From Rhynochetos jubatus (lineage: Eukaryota; Chordata; Aves; Eurypygiformes; Rhynochetidae), in NCBI GenBank assembly GCA_027574665.1, contig CM050650.1, positions 53,427,304 to 53,491,303 on the forward strand: 64,000 nt of DNA, given 5' to 3'. Below the pieces are notes generated by a model that had not been told where the DNA came from, made no database searches, and was given only the letters and a program-made list of their open reading frames with translations. Every line of letters starts with the position of its first letter. The stretch's first letter is position 1. A program made the translations under genes and the position numbers. Below, one piece after another: positions 49,632-64,000 of this stretch.

Positions 49632-49679
49632 CTGACCAGTCTAAGTCAGTGATGACTTTATGAGGCTAAGACTGGTCAG
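49632..49679. repeat. Nested inverted repeat (11-bp and 6-bp stems)
   Basis: The outer arms CTGACCAGTCT and AGACTGGTCAG are perfect complements. Inside them AAGTCA and TGACTT form a second 6-bp stem with a 4-base loop, leaving a 10-base bulge on the right side. A folded transcript or a small mobile-element end is possible; function is unknown. Confidence 0.8.
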
Positions 49680-51168
49680 AGATAAAGATGCGTTAATCTT
49701 CTACCTGGGTCTTAACTGGGCTTGAATGAAACAGGAATTGCCCTAATATTTGACTAAATTAAACTAACCATCATTATTTTATTAATGCTAGATTCAGATC
49801 AAACCTTGGATTTTAATTCCAAATCAGAGTCTTGATGAGGACATGATTTAACCTGTCTCAGATCATTACCAAAGTGGAAACCTGGATGCTGCAGTTACAT
49901 GAAAAGGTGGGTGTGCTCCATGGCACACTTCTGTGTCTTGGTTTCTCAACCATCTTAATCCAGGTTTTGGTTGACATGAGCAATAACTGGCTTTGAGGCT
50001 GTGTGAGTGCTGTTCTTACCGTATGAATTAATGCAAATATAACTACTTGGACCCCAAAATTCTGCTCTGGTAAGAGGTTGTGACGTAGCTGAAGACTTCA
50101 CCTGGACAGCTGGGAGCTCAGAAATTGGTCCACCAAGCTGAGATAAAGCTTTTCTCTGATCCTCAAAATGCAGATTTACAACTGCGTCTTCTGACTTTGG
50201 CAACCTGAAATTACGACAAGAATCAGGATGTTGACAAATGCCGAGGTGTTTGACCCATGCCTAGCTCAGAGTTGGTGTCACACCCTGGATCATCTCACAT
50301 GTGCAGCCCCTTTTCACTTACACAGCTGTCCGTTCTTACATTGCATACTCATCTGAATTAGGTGAGATGTGGATGCCTACAGAAGCCTGGAAGGGAAGAA
50401 AACATTTCTTCTTCTCACTACCAACACTTCCAGGGTTAACAAGCATCAGCCATCTGCACATATAGTATTTTTGAGATTTGAGGGTTATTTCCTTTATAAC
50501 TCATCTTTCTCCTGTCTTTTCCCACTAGAGGTGCAGAGGTTAACCCACAGGTCTGTCTGTCTTTCTGCAGCCAAGGTCCATACCCCTCAGCGGTCTTCCC
50601 AGATTCACTTCAGATATAAGCTGGTCATGAAAGATGAATGAGGGTTCGCTCAAATGAAAGTGCTTGTAAATGAATGGAAACTCTATGCATGCTATAGAGA
50701 AAGGAAGACTCCATAGTGCAAAGATAAAAAATGTCTGTTGAGCTACTGGTTGTTGAAAAGGAAATGAAAATATAGTACATCAAAAATATAAAATTCGATG
50801 TGTTCCCTGGAGATAAAACTCATAATTCTGATTTTGTGTCTACAGAAAAAACTCTGGGTTCTTCTAGTTGGCATGACTCTTTGTAAGAAGGAAAAGTTGC
50901 CTCAGAAGAACTGAAAACATATGTCACTTCTTCCTTTTTCTTCCTTGCATTTCTAATTATACTGTTGTATCAACTTCAGCAGAAATATGTGTGGTGTAAA
51001 TGAATTCATCTAATTGTGAGAATTTTTGTCTGTTAATTCCCTGATCTTAGAGCATTCTGCTAGTCTTGTATTTATCCATCTAAACAGTTAAAGCCCCACA
51101 GATGCATCAGCCGTGACTGCCTGTGTCAAGAAGATACTGGATATCAGCTGCAGGAAGACTGGGATCAA

Positions 51169-51192
51169 CACCGACTTAACGAAGAGTCGGTG
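51169..51192. repeat. 8-bp GC-containing hairpin
   Basis: CACCGACT and AGTCGGTG flank the loop TAACGAAG, at the edge of a CpG-rich patch that is unusual for this AT-rich interval. It may be a small regulatory site or chance. Confidence 0.6.
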
Positions 51193-53213
51193 CGGTGCGG
51201 CGGCGTGGCAGTCGGCAGGGGCAAGGCGGGAGTGATGGGTCGGGCTCCTGTGACGCATGATTGACTCCTGGCATGCCAAGGGATGGTGGAGAGTCCCTGC
51301 TGGAAAAAAAAGACCACACAAAAGGTGGGAGCTGGGATGCAGCGCTGTCTTTGGGGAGACCTAGTTGAATGACTGACAAAAATCTATTACAGAGAAAGGG
51401 GCGAGCATGACTAAAAGGTCTCACAGCGTTTATTCTGACAGGATGATTAATTTCTCATTACTCATCCAGAATGGGGCTGCCTGAGGGGAATTCAGGGAAA
51501 TATTTGATTCTTTCAAACATTGATTATTTGGAGGAAAGCTTTTGCATAAATCCAAACACTTTATCCCGCCTTTGTTCTGAAATGGCACAGCAGGAGCTTT
51601 CTATTTTCTTGGTGGAGGTTCTTCAGAGTCTGGGCACTATCAGGACTCTTTATTTCAAAGCCAGGAGCCAAATCCTTAGCTGCTTCAGAGTGTCTAACTT
51701 ACTTGGGCCATGCTGTACCCTTTCATGCCGGCTGGTTCCTGCTCCTCCTCTAGGGCTATTGGTGCTGCTGATGTGTTGGGCTGAGGTCTGTAACAGGAAA
51801 AATCACGACTGCTAACCTGCAGTGCTACTTGGCTCCAGGAAATTTTACCTGACAACCACCTGAGTAATAATTTTGACTTCTTCCTGAAAGGAAACACTTT
51901 ATGTTTGATGACCCCTAAGAAATAGAACAAGCAGTTGCTGCTTTACTCTTGCTGATTTCTACCTTGCGTGGCTCCTGCTTTTATGCCTTGTGTCTCAAGT
52001 GCCATTCAGGAAGCTCTGTGTGTTTATACCACCTACGGCAGCTGAGCTTAAGAGAGAAAGGGACAGCTAGGAAGGTGCTTTTGCACTTCACAAAAACCAT
52101 ACAGACCAATGTCCATGCTGAATCAGACGAGAAGTCCCTCAAGCTCAATATCCTGTCTGAGTAGCAGGTGCCTAAGTGAAAAATAGGTATAAGAGCAGCA
52201 CAAATGTTACAAGGAAATTTTCCAACTTAACTATTTTTGTTGGAGGGGCAGGGGGAAAGAATCTGATCTGGACATAGCAAGAGAAGGAGAAAATAACTGA
52301 AAGTGAAGAGTGTTAACAAAAAAGCTATTCAGCAGAGAAGTCGTGAAGGAAAAGGGAAAGACTTGTGGAAATAGGAGATGATGAAAAACACAGTCCATGA
52401 GGCAGACAGAGCTGCAGGAAACTGGTTGGTATAATAGACATGGAGGAAGGATGGATGAATGGAGTAGTTAAAGAGCCCATGGAGTAAGGGAACCAAGCAT
52501 ATGCCAGCGGTTACTAGGAACAGACAGTCTCTACAGTCAGCTATGTACATTACAAAAGGAGTTTAAGAACAGTTTTAATGCATATGTAGTTTTCCTACAT
52601 GCTGCTAAAGAGAGGCAGAGTGAAAACATACATGGGAGAAACCAGGGCCTGGTTGTCATATGGCAGCTTTCCTGGTAGCTCTGTGAAACGAATGGGTGAC
52701 GCTGCTTCAGGAGTGCACAGCAACCTCAGCTGTTCTGAACTGAACGGTAGGGGTTTTCCCTAATTTCCCTTGGGGTGAGGACACTACCATGCGGTCCTAG
52801 GACGTTGGAGGACCCTTTTGGAATGAGGAAGATAATTTCTGAAGGGTTGAAGGGTTCTCCCCTTCCCTGACATATACTTTCTGTCCCACACTAATTACAG
52901 CTGTTAATTACAGCTAGTGCAGCAATTTTTAGGGCAAGCTGCCCAGGCTAGTTAGAAATGATGAATCTGGTTTTGCCCATTTTATTAAATCCTTTTCTTT
53001 TTTTTTTTCTCCACAAATGCTTCGGTGTCCTGGAAACCTGGTGCCTGATGTTTGCAGATTTTCACAATGTGTTTGTTTAAGACATATGAGCATGCTGACT
53101 GTGAGTGAGTTCAGTTCTATTAGGCAGTAGCTGTATGGTCTAAATTCAATTCCTCACTGGAAGGAAAAACAACAACTTGAAAGCTGCATAAAGATTGTTG
53201 TTTCATGGTTTGT

Positions 53214-53700
53214 GCATAGAATCACAAACTGGTTTGGGTTGGAAGGGACCTTAAAGATCATCTAGTTCCAACCCCCCTGCCATGGGCAGGGACACCCTCC
53301 ACTAGACCAGGTTGCTCACAGCCTCATCCAGCCTGGCCTTGGACATTCCCAGGGATGGGGCATCCACAGCTTCTCTGGGCAACCTGTGCCTGTGCCTCAC
53401 CACCCTCTCCGGGAAGAACTTCTTCCTGATTTCCAATCTAAATCTCCCCACTTTCAGTTTAAACCCATTACCCCTTGTCCTGTCACTACAGGCCCTTGTA
53501 AAAAGCCCCCACACACCTTTCTTGTAGGCCCCTTGAGGTACTGGAAGGCTGCAATAAGGTCTCCCCAGAGCCTTCTCTTCTCCAGGCTGAACAAGCCCAA
53601 CTCTCTCAGCCTGTCCCCATAGCAGAGGTGCTCCAGCCCTCTGAGCATCTTCGTGGCCTCCTCTGGACTCATTCCAACCAGTCTGTATCCTTCTGATGTT
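53214..53700 (-). mobile_element. CR1 LINE, 3' portion (5'-truncated)
   Basis: On the plus strand it starts with AGAATCACAAACTGGTTTG and GGTTGGAAGGGACCTTAAAG, the reverse complement of the CR1 3' end. It continues through the 3' UTR into the end of ORF2. The minus-strand frame shows the CR1 ORF2 tail, including [19 protein letters not shown] (within 53,454-53,672). The copy is 5'-truncated, as usual for CR1, and frame breaks make it inactive. The sequence is fairly well preserved, so it is of moderate age. Confidence 0.93.
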
Positions 53701-55057
53701 GTCTGAAGAAGCAGCTTTTCTTGATGGAGTGTGTGGAAGTTTGTAGAAACAGAAGCTCACAGTAAATGTCCAAGTGAGCAAAGCTTTCAGCTCTTTGTTC
53801 ATTATGATTCCAAGATGGTATCACATGGAAGGCCTAGATTGTAAATTGTGAGGGTGTAAATATTTGTTAGTTTTCTACGCACTGTTCTGATATTCAGCTG
53901 GTATTTTTAGGGACTTCCACAACTTCAGTAGTAGCAAGAACACTACTATTAGTAATAATTTAGGATTTCTTCTTATATTTACCTGCAATAAATAGTTCAT
54001 TTAAACAGCATTCAGCATGAAGCAAAATGTTTTCAATACAGGTAAAATTCAACCATGTGCACACCACATCGGTGTTATCTTCCAACTCAAAGCCAATAGT
54101 AATGAGAGTTGTTCAGTGTTTTAAGTTTGTGAAGACAAAACCACCCTGAATTACTGCAGGGAACCGTTTCTTTATGAAAATAGGTGTCTGTCAGCAGCTG
54201 GTAAAACAGCAGTTAATATATTTCTAGGGATAATGTGTACTTTTGTTTTGGTTTAGGATAATTTTGGGTTTTTTTAGGATAGAGTGTTTGCCCTGAAAGT
54301 CCAAGAGGGTAGTACTTGTGCAAACCCATTTTACCTTCTCGTTGACAGTGACATACAAAAAAACCCATCAGAAGTTGACTGGTTAACAAAGAATAGGCTA
54401 GTCCATACAAGAAGTTTAGCTCTCATACTTTCTCCTTCTGTTACTTAGGAAAAAGAGGCTAAAGTTTTAGACTGAATTCTGGTTACTGAACTTGATCTGA
54501 GGAAAACAGCAGCCTTGATTTGGAAATTAATTCCCATTTCTCTTCAATTTCCTTTTCCATTGCATTCAGAGAATGATATTCTATTTATCACAGACTTGAT
54601 CTTAAATTAATGCCTGTAAATTTTTATGAGAAAGGAGCATCACAGTAAATAAAGTAGCTTCTCTGTTTCAAATGCACTCTCAAATCTAAAACAATTTTAT
54701 CTTCATGACAGAGAAAAAGGATCAGCTAGATCCTTTTACGTTCTCAGTTAGACAGTCACAGTGAGCATTAAATTATTACAAACCAAGTGAATAAATTTAG
54801 AGCAGGGGGTCATGGCTTTGTATATTTTAAAGTTTCCTTTAAAATGAAAACATTGCTTTGTTTACATAAATTACTAAGTGATAGGTCTGGGTTTTTGAAC
54901 AATTCTATTTTTACACTTAAACGTCATATAAATTCCGTATTTCAATGTTCTCATTAGTCTTTTTTCTTTTTTTTTTTTTTTCTGTGATAGACTTTTGCTT
55001 AAATAACTCTTCAAACCTCACAAGCAGCATCTTTTCAGATTTTTGTCTGCCAACAAA
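53701..55057. other. Intergenic, between CR1 copies, nothing recognised
   Basis: AT-rich sequence without gene or repeat family recognised. A T run lies at about 54,969-54,980. Confidence 0.6.
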
Positions 55058-55452
55058 ATATGAGGAGAGGCTAGTAGAACTTACTTTGTTTAGCTAGAGA
55101 TGAGAAGGCAAAGGGTACTAAACTGCAGCCTTCCCCTATCTATGGGGAAAGCTACAGACAAGGCAGAGTCAAAACCTTCTTAGAAGTGCTCAGCAAAAGA
55201 ACATAAGATAAAGGTGACAATTGCTTTGACTAGACAAGAGGAAGTCATTCTTCATGGTGAGAGGGGGTTAGTGCTGGAAGAGACCACCCAGAGAAGCTGG
55301 GGAACCTCCATCTCTGCAGGTTTTCAGAAGTCAACGGAGCAAACCCATCTGCAACCTGATCTGAGTTTGCAATTAGCACTGCTCTGCGTGGGGTATGGGA
55401 GTGGGTGACCACAGGGATCCTTTCCAATCTAAGTTTTCCTAATCTTCTATGA
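55058..55452 (+). mobile_element. CR1 LINE 3' end, older, plus orientation
   Basis: The order of segments matches the CR1 3' end in the sense direction: GAGGAGAGGCTAGTAGAACT, then a diverged middle, AGAGACCACCCAGAGAAGC, and finally GATCCTTTCCAATCTAAG before a CTTCTATGAAA end. Divergence from the minus-strand copies is much greater, so it inserted earlier. No usable ORF remains. Confidence 0.75.
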
Positions 55453-55965
55453 AAAAGTACTTAAATGGTCATCTGTGTTCTTTTAATGAGGAAAAGTCAA
55501 TCTCCAGAATACTTAACAGCCATTACTATTCACTAGAATTAGTACAGCTCATGAGAGTTGACATCATGTGCACCAATTTTTGAAGTTCTAAGCTTTATAC
55601 TTAAGCTTCTTTCTCTGTAGTTTACATAAGTAAATCTTCCTTTAGATGCTGAGTTTTCTTGCTATATATTCTTTAGGATTAACATTTTACATAAGACATG
55701 GGATATTTTGAAAACCTCTCACCACCATCATTTTTTTTCTCTGGATTCTTTGCCAGTGTACTCTAGGTACAGTCAAATAATTGCAACATTTTACACAGAA
55801 GTATAAATAGCTCTGTTTACCTGAACTAATAGGCTTGTTCTGCAAATATTTGCCATTGTGTATGAGCAGTTTCATTCATTTTAGAGAATTATTCACCTTG
55901 TGCCCTACTGGAAACCCTAGAAATGTATTTAAGAATCTGCTTCTGTTGTTCTAGAAAAGTTCTGG

Positions 55966-57053
55966 AGTACTTGTGCTCCAGACCCTTCACCAGCTCCGTT
56001 GCCCTTCGCAGGACACGCTCCAGCACCTCAGTGTCTTTCTTGCAGTGAGGGGCCCAAAAATGAACACAGGATTCGAGGTGTGGCCTCACCAGAGCCCAGT
56101 ACAGGGGGACAATCACTTCCCTAGTCCTGCCGGCCACACTGTTCCTGATGCAGGCCAGGATGCCATTGGCCATCTTGGCCACCTGGGCACACTGCTGGCT
56201 CATGTTCAGCCGGCTGTTGACCAGCAGCCCCAGATCCTTTTCCACTGGGCAGCTTTCCAGCCCCTCATCCCCACACCTGTAGCGTTGCAGGGGGTTGTTG
56301 TGGCTCAAGTGCAGGACCCGGCACTTGGCCTTGTTGAACTTTATGCAGTTGGTCTCAGCCCATCAATCCAGCCTGTCCAGATCCCTCTGAAGAGCCTTGC
56401 TGTTCTCAAACAGATCAATACGCCCACCCAACTTGGCGTCATCTGCAAACTTACTGAGGGTGCGCTCGATCCCCTTGCCTGGGTCATTGTTAGATATTAA
56501 AGAGAGAACTGGCCCCAGTACTGAGCCCTGGGGAACACCACTTGTGACCGGCTGCCAACTGGATTTAACTCCATTCACCACCACTCTTTGGGCCCGGCCA
56601 TCCACCCAGATTTTTACCCAGCGAAGAGTGTCCCCACCCAAGCCACAAGCAGCTAATTTCTCCAGGCAAATGCTGTGGGAATCAGTGTCAAAGGCTTTAC
56701 TATAGTCTAGGGAGACAACACTCACAGCCTTTCCCTCATCCACTAAGCAGGCAGCCTTGTCACAGAAGGAGATCAGGTTAGTCAAGCAGGACCTGCCTTT
56801 CATAAACCCATGCTGGCTGGGCGTGATCACCTGGTTGTCCTGTTCATGCCATGTGATGGCACTTCAGATGATCTGCTTCATAACCTTCCCTGGCACTGAG
56901 GTCAGACTGACAGGCCTTCTTGTAGGTGGGTCTCACATTGACTAACCTCCAGTCAACTGGGACCTCCCCAGTTAGCCAGGGCTGCTGACAGATTATGGAA
57001 AGTGGCTTGGTGAGCATTTCTGCCAGCTCCCTCAGTACCCTTGGGTGGATGTG
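55966..57053 (-). mobile_element. CR1 LINE fragment carrying reverse transcriptase region
   Basis: The minus strand encodes part of CR1 ORF2: [40 protein letters not shown] and [12 protein letters not shown] are reverse transcriptase motifs, FADD holding the catalytic aspartates. A TGA after LDRLD (56,360-56,362) breaks the frame; the reading resumes as the downstream ORF2 domain ([15 protein letters not shown]). The region between the motifs PV and NNDP looks locally rearranged but in frame. The usual CR1 3' end is missing: similarity stops abruptly at about 55,966, so this copy was cut after insertion. It is inactive. Confidence 0.93.
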
Positions 57054-57411
57054 TATATAATATAAATATTGTACTGTAGAGATGAGCTAAATTTAAGGTG
57101 AAATACAGCATTTATAGTCCACCACTGAAATTAATCTGCAAATACTGTAAGAAATACTTCATTTAATAGTTCTATAGATAACAATACTCATGATAGGTGG
57201 TTCCTTACAATCAGCAAGCACACTTATGTTTCAGCTGGATAGAAATCACAGTTCTAGGTCACAGAAATGAACAGATTTTTTTGCATTTAATCATTGTAAT
57301 AATAACTTTGCACTTAATAAATATCACATGAAGGAGGTTTTCAAACTGAGTTTGCTGTTATCACTCAAAACATGCCACCATTTCCTGCACTGCCACTCTG
57401 TAACCTTCTTC
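57054..57411. other. Intergenic spacer between CR1 fragments
   Basis: AT-rich sequence after the CR1 match ends near GGGTGGAT at about 57,053. Nothing recognised. Confidence 0.6.
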
Positions 57412-57722
57412 CTTTTCCACTTTCAGATTAGCTTCTCAACATCCTGGCTACCCCTCCCAGTTTGGTGTCATCTGGGAACTTGCTGAAGATGCACTCCACC
57501 TTGTCACTGCAGGCATTAGTGAAGATGTACAGTGCTGGCCCCAATATCAACCCCTGAGGGGTGTACTGGAGCCAACACCCCTTCTGACTATCCACCAGAA
57601 CTTCATGTAACTCTTCAAAAAGACTTGCCCCAAAACTTTCCCAGGGACTGAGGTGAGGTGGACTGGTCTTTTGTTCTCTGGGCTTCTGATTGTCTTTTTT
57701 TAAACGTGGACATAATAGGGTT
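57412..57722 (-). mobile_element. Older CR1 LINE fragment, reverse transcriptase region
   Basis: The passage CAGTTTGGTGTCATCTGGGA, then CCCCAATATCAACCCCTGAG and later TTTCCCAGGGACTGAGGTGA, follows the same order as the reverse complement of the CR1 reverse transcriptase region in the 55,966-57,053 copy. It overlaps that copy in element coordinates, so it is a separate insertion. Many stops and indels make it an old inactive fragment. Confidence 0.75.
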
Positions 57723-58060
57723 TTTTTGTTTGTTTTAATTGCAGTTTATTTTTGTGTTTCAAAGTCACAACCTTTGTTGTATGTGCTACCGGTTGAGCTC
57801 GTTTTGTGAACTAAAATCGATTCAAAACACAACCAGAGAGAGTTTCACAATGTTGTAACCTGCTGCAAAACTCCATGGTCCCATGGAGGGGCACCACTTC
57901 TCCTCCTGCCAACCCGTAGGAAGTTAAGGATCCTATCCTTTTACAGCAGGGAGACCTGCGGTTTACCAAGCACATCTGAATCATAACATTTATAGTACTT
58001 TAAAAGCCTTCCAAGACCCTTCAAAAACGCACACATAAAAATTATATAATAAAAATTTAT

Positions 58061-58165
58061 ATATTATATTATATTATATTATATTATATTATATTATATT
58101 ATATTATATTATATTATATTATATTATATTATATTATATTATATTATGTTATATTATATTATATT
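58061..58165. repeat. (ATATT)21 microsatellite
   Basis: There are twenty-one 5-base ATATT units in a row with a single ATGTT variant at 58,146-58,150. The perfect register suggests recent slippage, and length is likely polymorphic. It lies about 0.5 kb before the SAMD5 CpG island. Confidence 0.97.
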
Positions 58166-58962
58166 AGTTTTCCTATCTCTCACAGCATCAATTTCAGCTC
58201 CATCTCACAGAACCTCCTTGCTAATTTCTCTGTCATTCTCAGTCTTTCACCAGGTCTGTGAAGAGAAGATAATTGCTGCTTCAATCTGTCTCTGCCCTGA
58301 GAAGAAAGTTTGAAATATGATGTGGCCTGGAAGGAAAATAAGAGACAGGAAAAGAAGGAGGATGGAAGGAGATTTTAAACGCTGTTCCTCCCTTTCAGCA
58401 CATGAATCTGTGATTTCTGGGTTTTACACCCAGAGGCTGCATCTTAACCACTTGTAAGTATGTAACCTTTTCAAAACACCTTGCAATATAGCGCTTGTTG
58501 TGAGGATGCTGCTGTGCTGCATCACCCTGCCCTGAACTGCAGCTAAGTTCCGACGGCAAATGTGAGGGTATATCTGCTAAAAAAGGGTCCTTCAGGACAC
58601 CTCTTACAAATAAACCCCAGCACGTTACAGCAGTGCGTCCCTTCCGCGGCACCCCAGCGCCCAGCGCCGCGGGGCGCCAGGGCGTGCTGACCCTGCGCCT
58701 GCCCGTGCCCCTTCTCCTTCCGACGGGTCCCCGCGGGCAGGGCCAGCCCGAGCTGCTCTGCCTCCCTCCGTACCCCATGCCCCGGGGCTGCAGGGCCTGC
58801 TGACGGAGAGGGATTTTCCTAAGAAAACAAGTTTCCACCTGTTTTAAATTAAAACGGCAGCTGGGTCCGCGCCTCACCCCTTCGGGGGTCCGGCAACGGG
58901 TGCGGGGAGCCGGGCCGCCCCGGGCTCTCCACCCGCCGGGGCCGGGTGTGGTGGCTGGGCCA

Positions 58963-58990
58963 GGCCGGGCCGGGCCGGGCCGGGCCGGGC
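58963..58990. repeat. (GGCCG)n short tandem repeat
   Basis: About five and a half GGCCG units lie within the CpG island, giving a GC-only stretch prone to slippage. Confidence 0.9.
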
Positions 58991-59282
58991 GGCGCTTCCC
59001 GCGGTGGCCTGGCGGGGGCGCTGCGAGCCCGGCCTTGCGGGACGAGCGCGGCGGGCAGCGTGCGGCGCCTCCGCCGGCCCCGGGCGGGAGAGCGGGGCCA
59101 GCGCCTCCCGCCTTCCCTCGGCTGCTTCCCGCAGACGCGGAGGGGGGGGAAGCCCGTCCCCGCCGGCAGCTCCGCTCTCCCACCCCCGGGGCGACCGTGA
59201 AGAAGGGGTTCAGTGACCCAGCGGGGCAGCCGCCGGCGCTGCTGTCGGTCCGGCTGTCCCAAGGGAGCTGGGGGGCAGCTCC

Positions 59283-59332
59283 CCGTGCCGTGCCGTGCCG
59301 TGCCGTGCCGTGCCGTGCCGTGCCGTGCCGTG
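59283..59332. repeat. (CCGTG)10 pentamer repeat in SAMD5 upstream region
   Basis: Ten perfect CCGTG units, each with a CpG, lie 1.4 kb before the SAMD5 start codon. Perfect repeats in a promoter can vary in length and alter methylation; an effect here is speculative. Confidence 0.97.
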
Positions 59333-59674
59333 GGGAACGAGGCTGGGCAAGCCCGCCGGTTACCCGGTCGGGCTGCCTTGCCCCCGGCCGGCCGCACGCC
59401 GCCCGGTCGGGCAGGGGGCGGCCGGCGGCAGAGCCCGCGGGCTGCCAGCGGGGAAAGTTGCCAAGGGCCTGGGGAGAGCCGGGGCAGGGGGCTGGCAGCG
59501 GGGTGACGGGCGCGGAGGAGGAGCGGGGAGAAGCCGCACCGGAGCACCGGGAGGAGCCGGAGGAAATCTGCTGGCGGCGAGTCAGGGGTAGGGGAGGAAG
59601 GAGGACCCGGGAGGGGAGCGCCGCACCGGGGTGCCGCTGGCACGGGGGAAGCCCCGCCACCAGCCGGGGGAGGT

Positions 59675-59692
59675 GGGGGGGGGGGGGGGGGG
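59675..59692. repeat. 18-base G run
   Basis: A G homopolymer is followed directly by CGGGG, giving a possible G-quadruplex and GC box in the SAMD5 CpG island. The length may be unreliable in an assembly. Confidence 0.95.
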
Positions 59693-60119
59693 CGGGGAGC
59701 GCCGGTGACCTGCCGCACATCGGCTCACCCGCCGCCGCCGGGGGATGCGGGGAGCGCCGGCTGCCCCCACGGCCCCGCCGCCTCCCGAGGGCGGCTGCGG
59801 GCAGCGGCGGAGGGGGAAAGCGGGGAAAGTTGTGCTCGGCGGACGCGGGGAGGGGGGCAGCGCCGGCATCACCGCGGAGAGACCGGGCTTGGAAAGCAGC
59901 TCCTGGGCTCGCTGCCGGCGGAGCGCGTTTAACCATCATCCCGGGGATGAAGGGAAACTGGGAAAGTAACTCGGGAAAGTGAGTGGGGTTCTTATCCATA
60001 TTTTTTCCCCCCCTTTTTTTCCTGCCAGTCCCAAAGGACGCGTTGAAAAGGAAAGCAGAAGCCGCCGTGTGCACCCGCTGCCGGCAGAGATACGGGAGAG
60101 GAGGGCACGGCACACTGCG

Positions 60120-60132
60120 CCCCCCCCCCCCC
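60120..60132. repeat. 13-base C run
   Basis: A C homopolymer is followed by GCCCCCGCC in the SAMD5 leader or promoter region. It overlaps a reverse GC box. Confidence 0.95.
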
Positions 60133-60347
60133 GCCCCCGCCTCCGCTGGGCGAGGGTGCGGGATCCTGCGCTCGGTTCTTCCCCAGCGGGATCGCGTACC
60201 GAAGCAGCTACACGTAGTAAACAGATTGATCATGCGACAGAGCGCAGGAAGGTGAGACAGAAGCAGAAACAGAAACTAACACTGAAAGGAAGAGGGGAAA
60301 AAAAAGAAAGACAGCGACTGCGAATTACTTCCAGAGAAAGTGGGTGG

Positions 60348-64000
<3,653 letters not shown>

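Larger units (their letters stand above)
44732..53213. other. Intergenic, no gene recognised
   Basis: Mostly AT-rich unique-looking sequence with short chance ORFs. Two inverted repeats (49,632-49,679 and 51,169-51,192) are listed separately; the second lies in a small CpG-bearing patch at about 51,170-51,250. No CR1 copy is recognised before 53,214. Confidence 0.55.

Noticed and set aside
53302..53802. 166-codon minus-strand ORF
   Set aside because: It lies in a CR1 3' end and reads partly 3' UTR and partly an off-frame ORF2. It is not an independent gene.
55973..56500. 175-codon plus-strand ORF
   Set aside because: It is the antisense of CR1 ORF2; the same shadow appears in the second copy at 62,716-63,282.
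58061..58165. CRISPR-like periodic repeat
   Set aside because: It is a simple pentamer microsatellite with no spacers, in a vertebrate genome.
58900..59982. 360-codon plus-strand open frame upstream of SAMD5
   Set aside because: Same cause as above: CpG-island composition. It includes the CCGTG repeat translated as a repetitive peptide and has no recognisable domain.
58395..60233. 612-codon open frame on the minus strand across the SAMD5 CpG island
   Set aside because: The translation is low-complexity P/R/G/A, changes character with local composition and covers two tandem repeats and a G run. GC-rich DNA has few stops, and overlapping plus-strand frames are also long. No domain is visible. 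An antisense transcript from a bidirectional promoter remains possible, but coding is not supported.

Overview
The window looks like a piece of a bird nuclear chromosome. Widely spaced exons have canonical GT-AG introns. The recognisable interspersed repeats are CR1 LINEs, the dominant retrotransposon of birds. One strong CpG island is present, and there are no operons or bacterial signals. The two genes found, STXBP5 and SAMD5, are also neighbours in the same order and direction in other amniotes (human 6q24.3, from memory). The exact bird species cannot be named from the sequence.

Positions 1 to about 25,360 hold the 3' part of STXBP5 (tomosyn-1) on the + strand. Nine coding exons are placed to the base (122-181, 275-322, 7248-7298, 11325-11564, 12959-13328, 15899-16064, 16882-16993, 19038-19258, 19939-19980). 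All phases agree across every junction. The exons run from the variable linker of the protein through the C-terminal part of its propeller/Lgl-like region to the R-SNARE tail and stop codon. The first three are small, frame-neutral exons matching the known tomosyn splice-variable region. A long AT-rich 3' UTR follows, with several AATAAA signals; the last is at 25,336.

Positions 25,360 to about 58,600 are intergenic. Nothing there reads as a conserved gene. The stretch contains an AT-rich block that may be regulatory (about 32.6-33.1 kb), a 27-base C run (38.4 kb), an unexplained 258-codon minus-strand ORF (44.0-44.7 kb), some hairpins, a group of CR1 fragments (53.2-57.7 kb) and an (ATATT)21 microsatellite (58.06 kb).

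Positions 58,600 to 64,000 hold the CpG-island promoter, 5' leader and first coding exon (60,702-61,175) of SAMD5 on the + strand. SAMD5 is a small SAM-domain adaptor. The exon ends in phase 0 at a GT donor, and the last exon lies beyond the window. A second CR1 copy in its first intron closely matches the one at 56 kb, in the same orientation, so near-identical direct repeats about 6.9 kb apart flank the SAMD5 promoter and exon 1.

The two genes are not known to share a pathway. STXBP5 restrains SNARE-driven exocytosis; SAMD5 is probably a protein-interaction adaptor. No new multi-gene system was found. The most notable observations are the splice architecture of the STXBP5 linker (including a 93-base intron that is open in frame), the CR1 pair around SAMD5, the upstream ORFs in the SAMD5 leader and the unexplained ORF at 44 kb.
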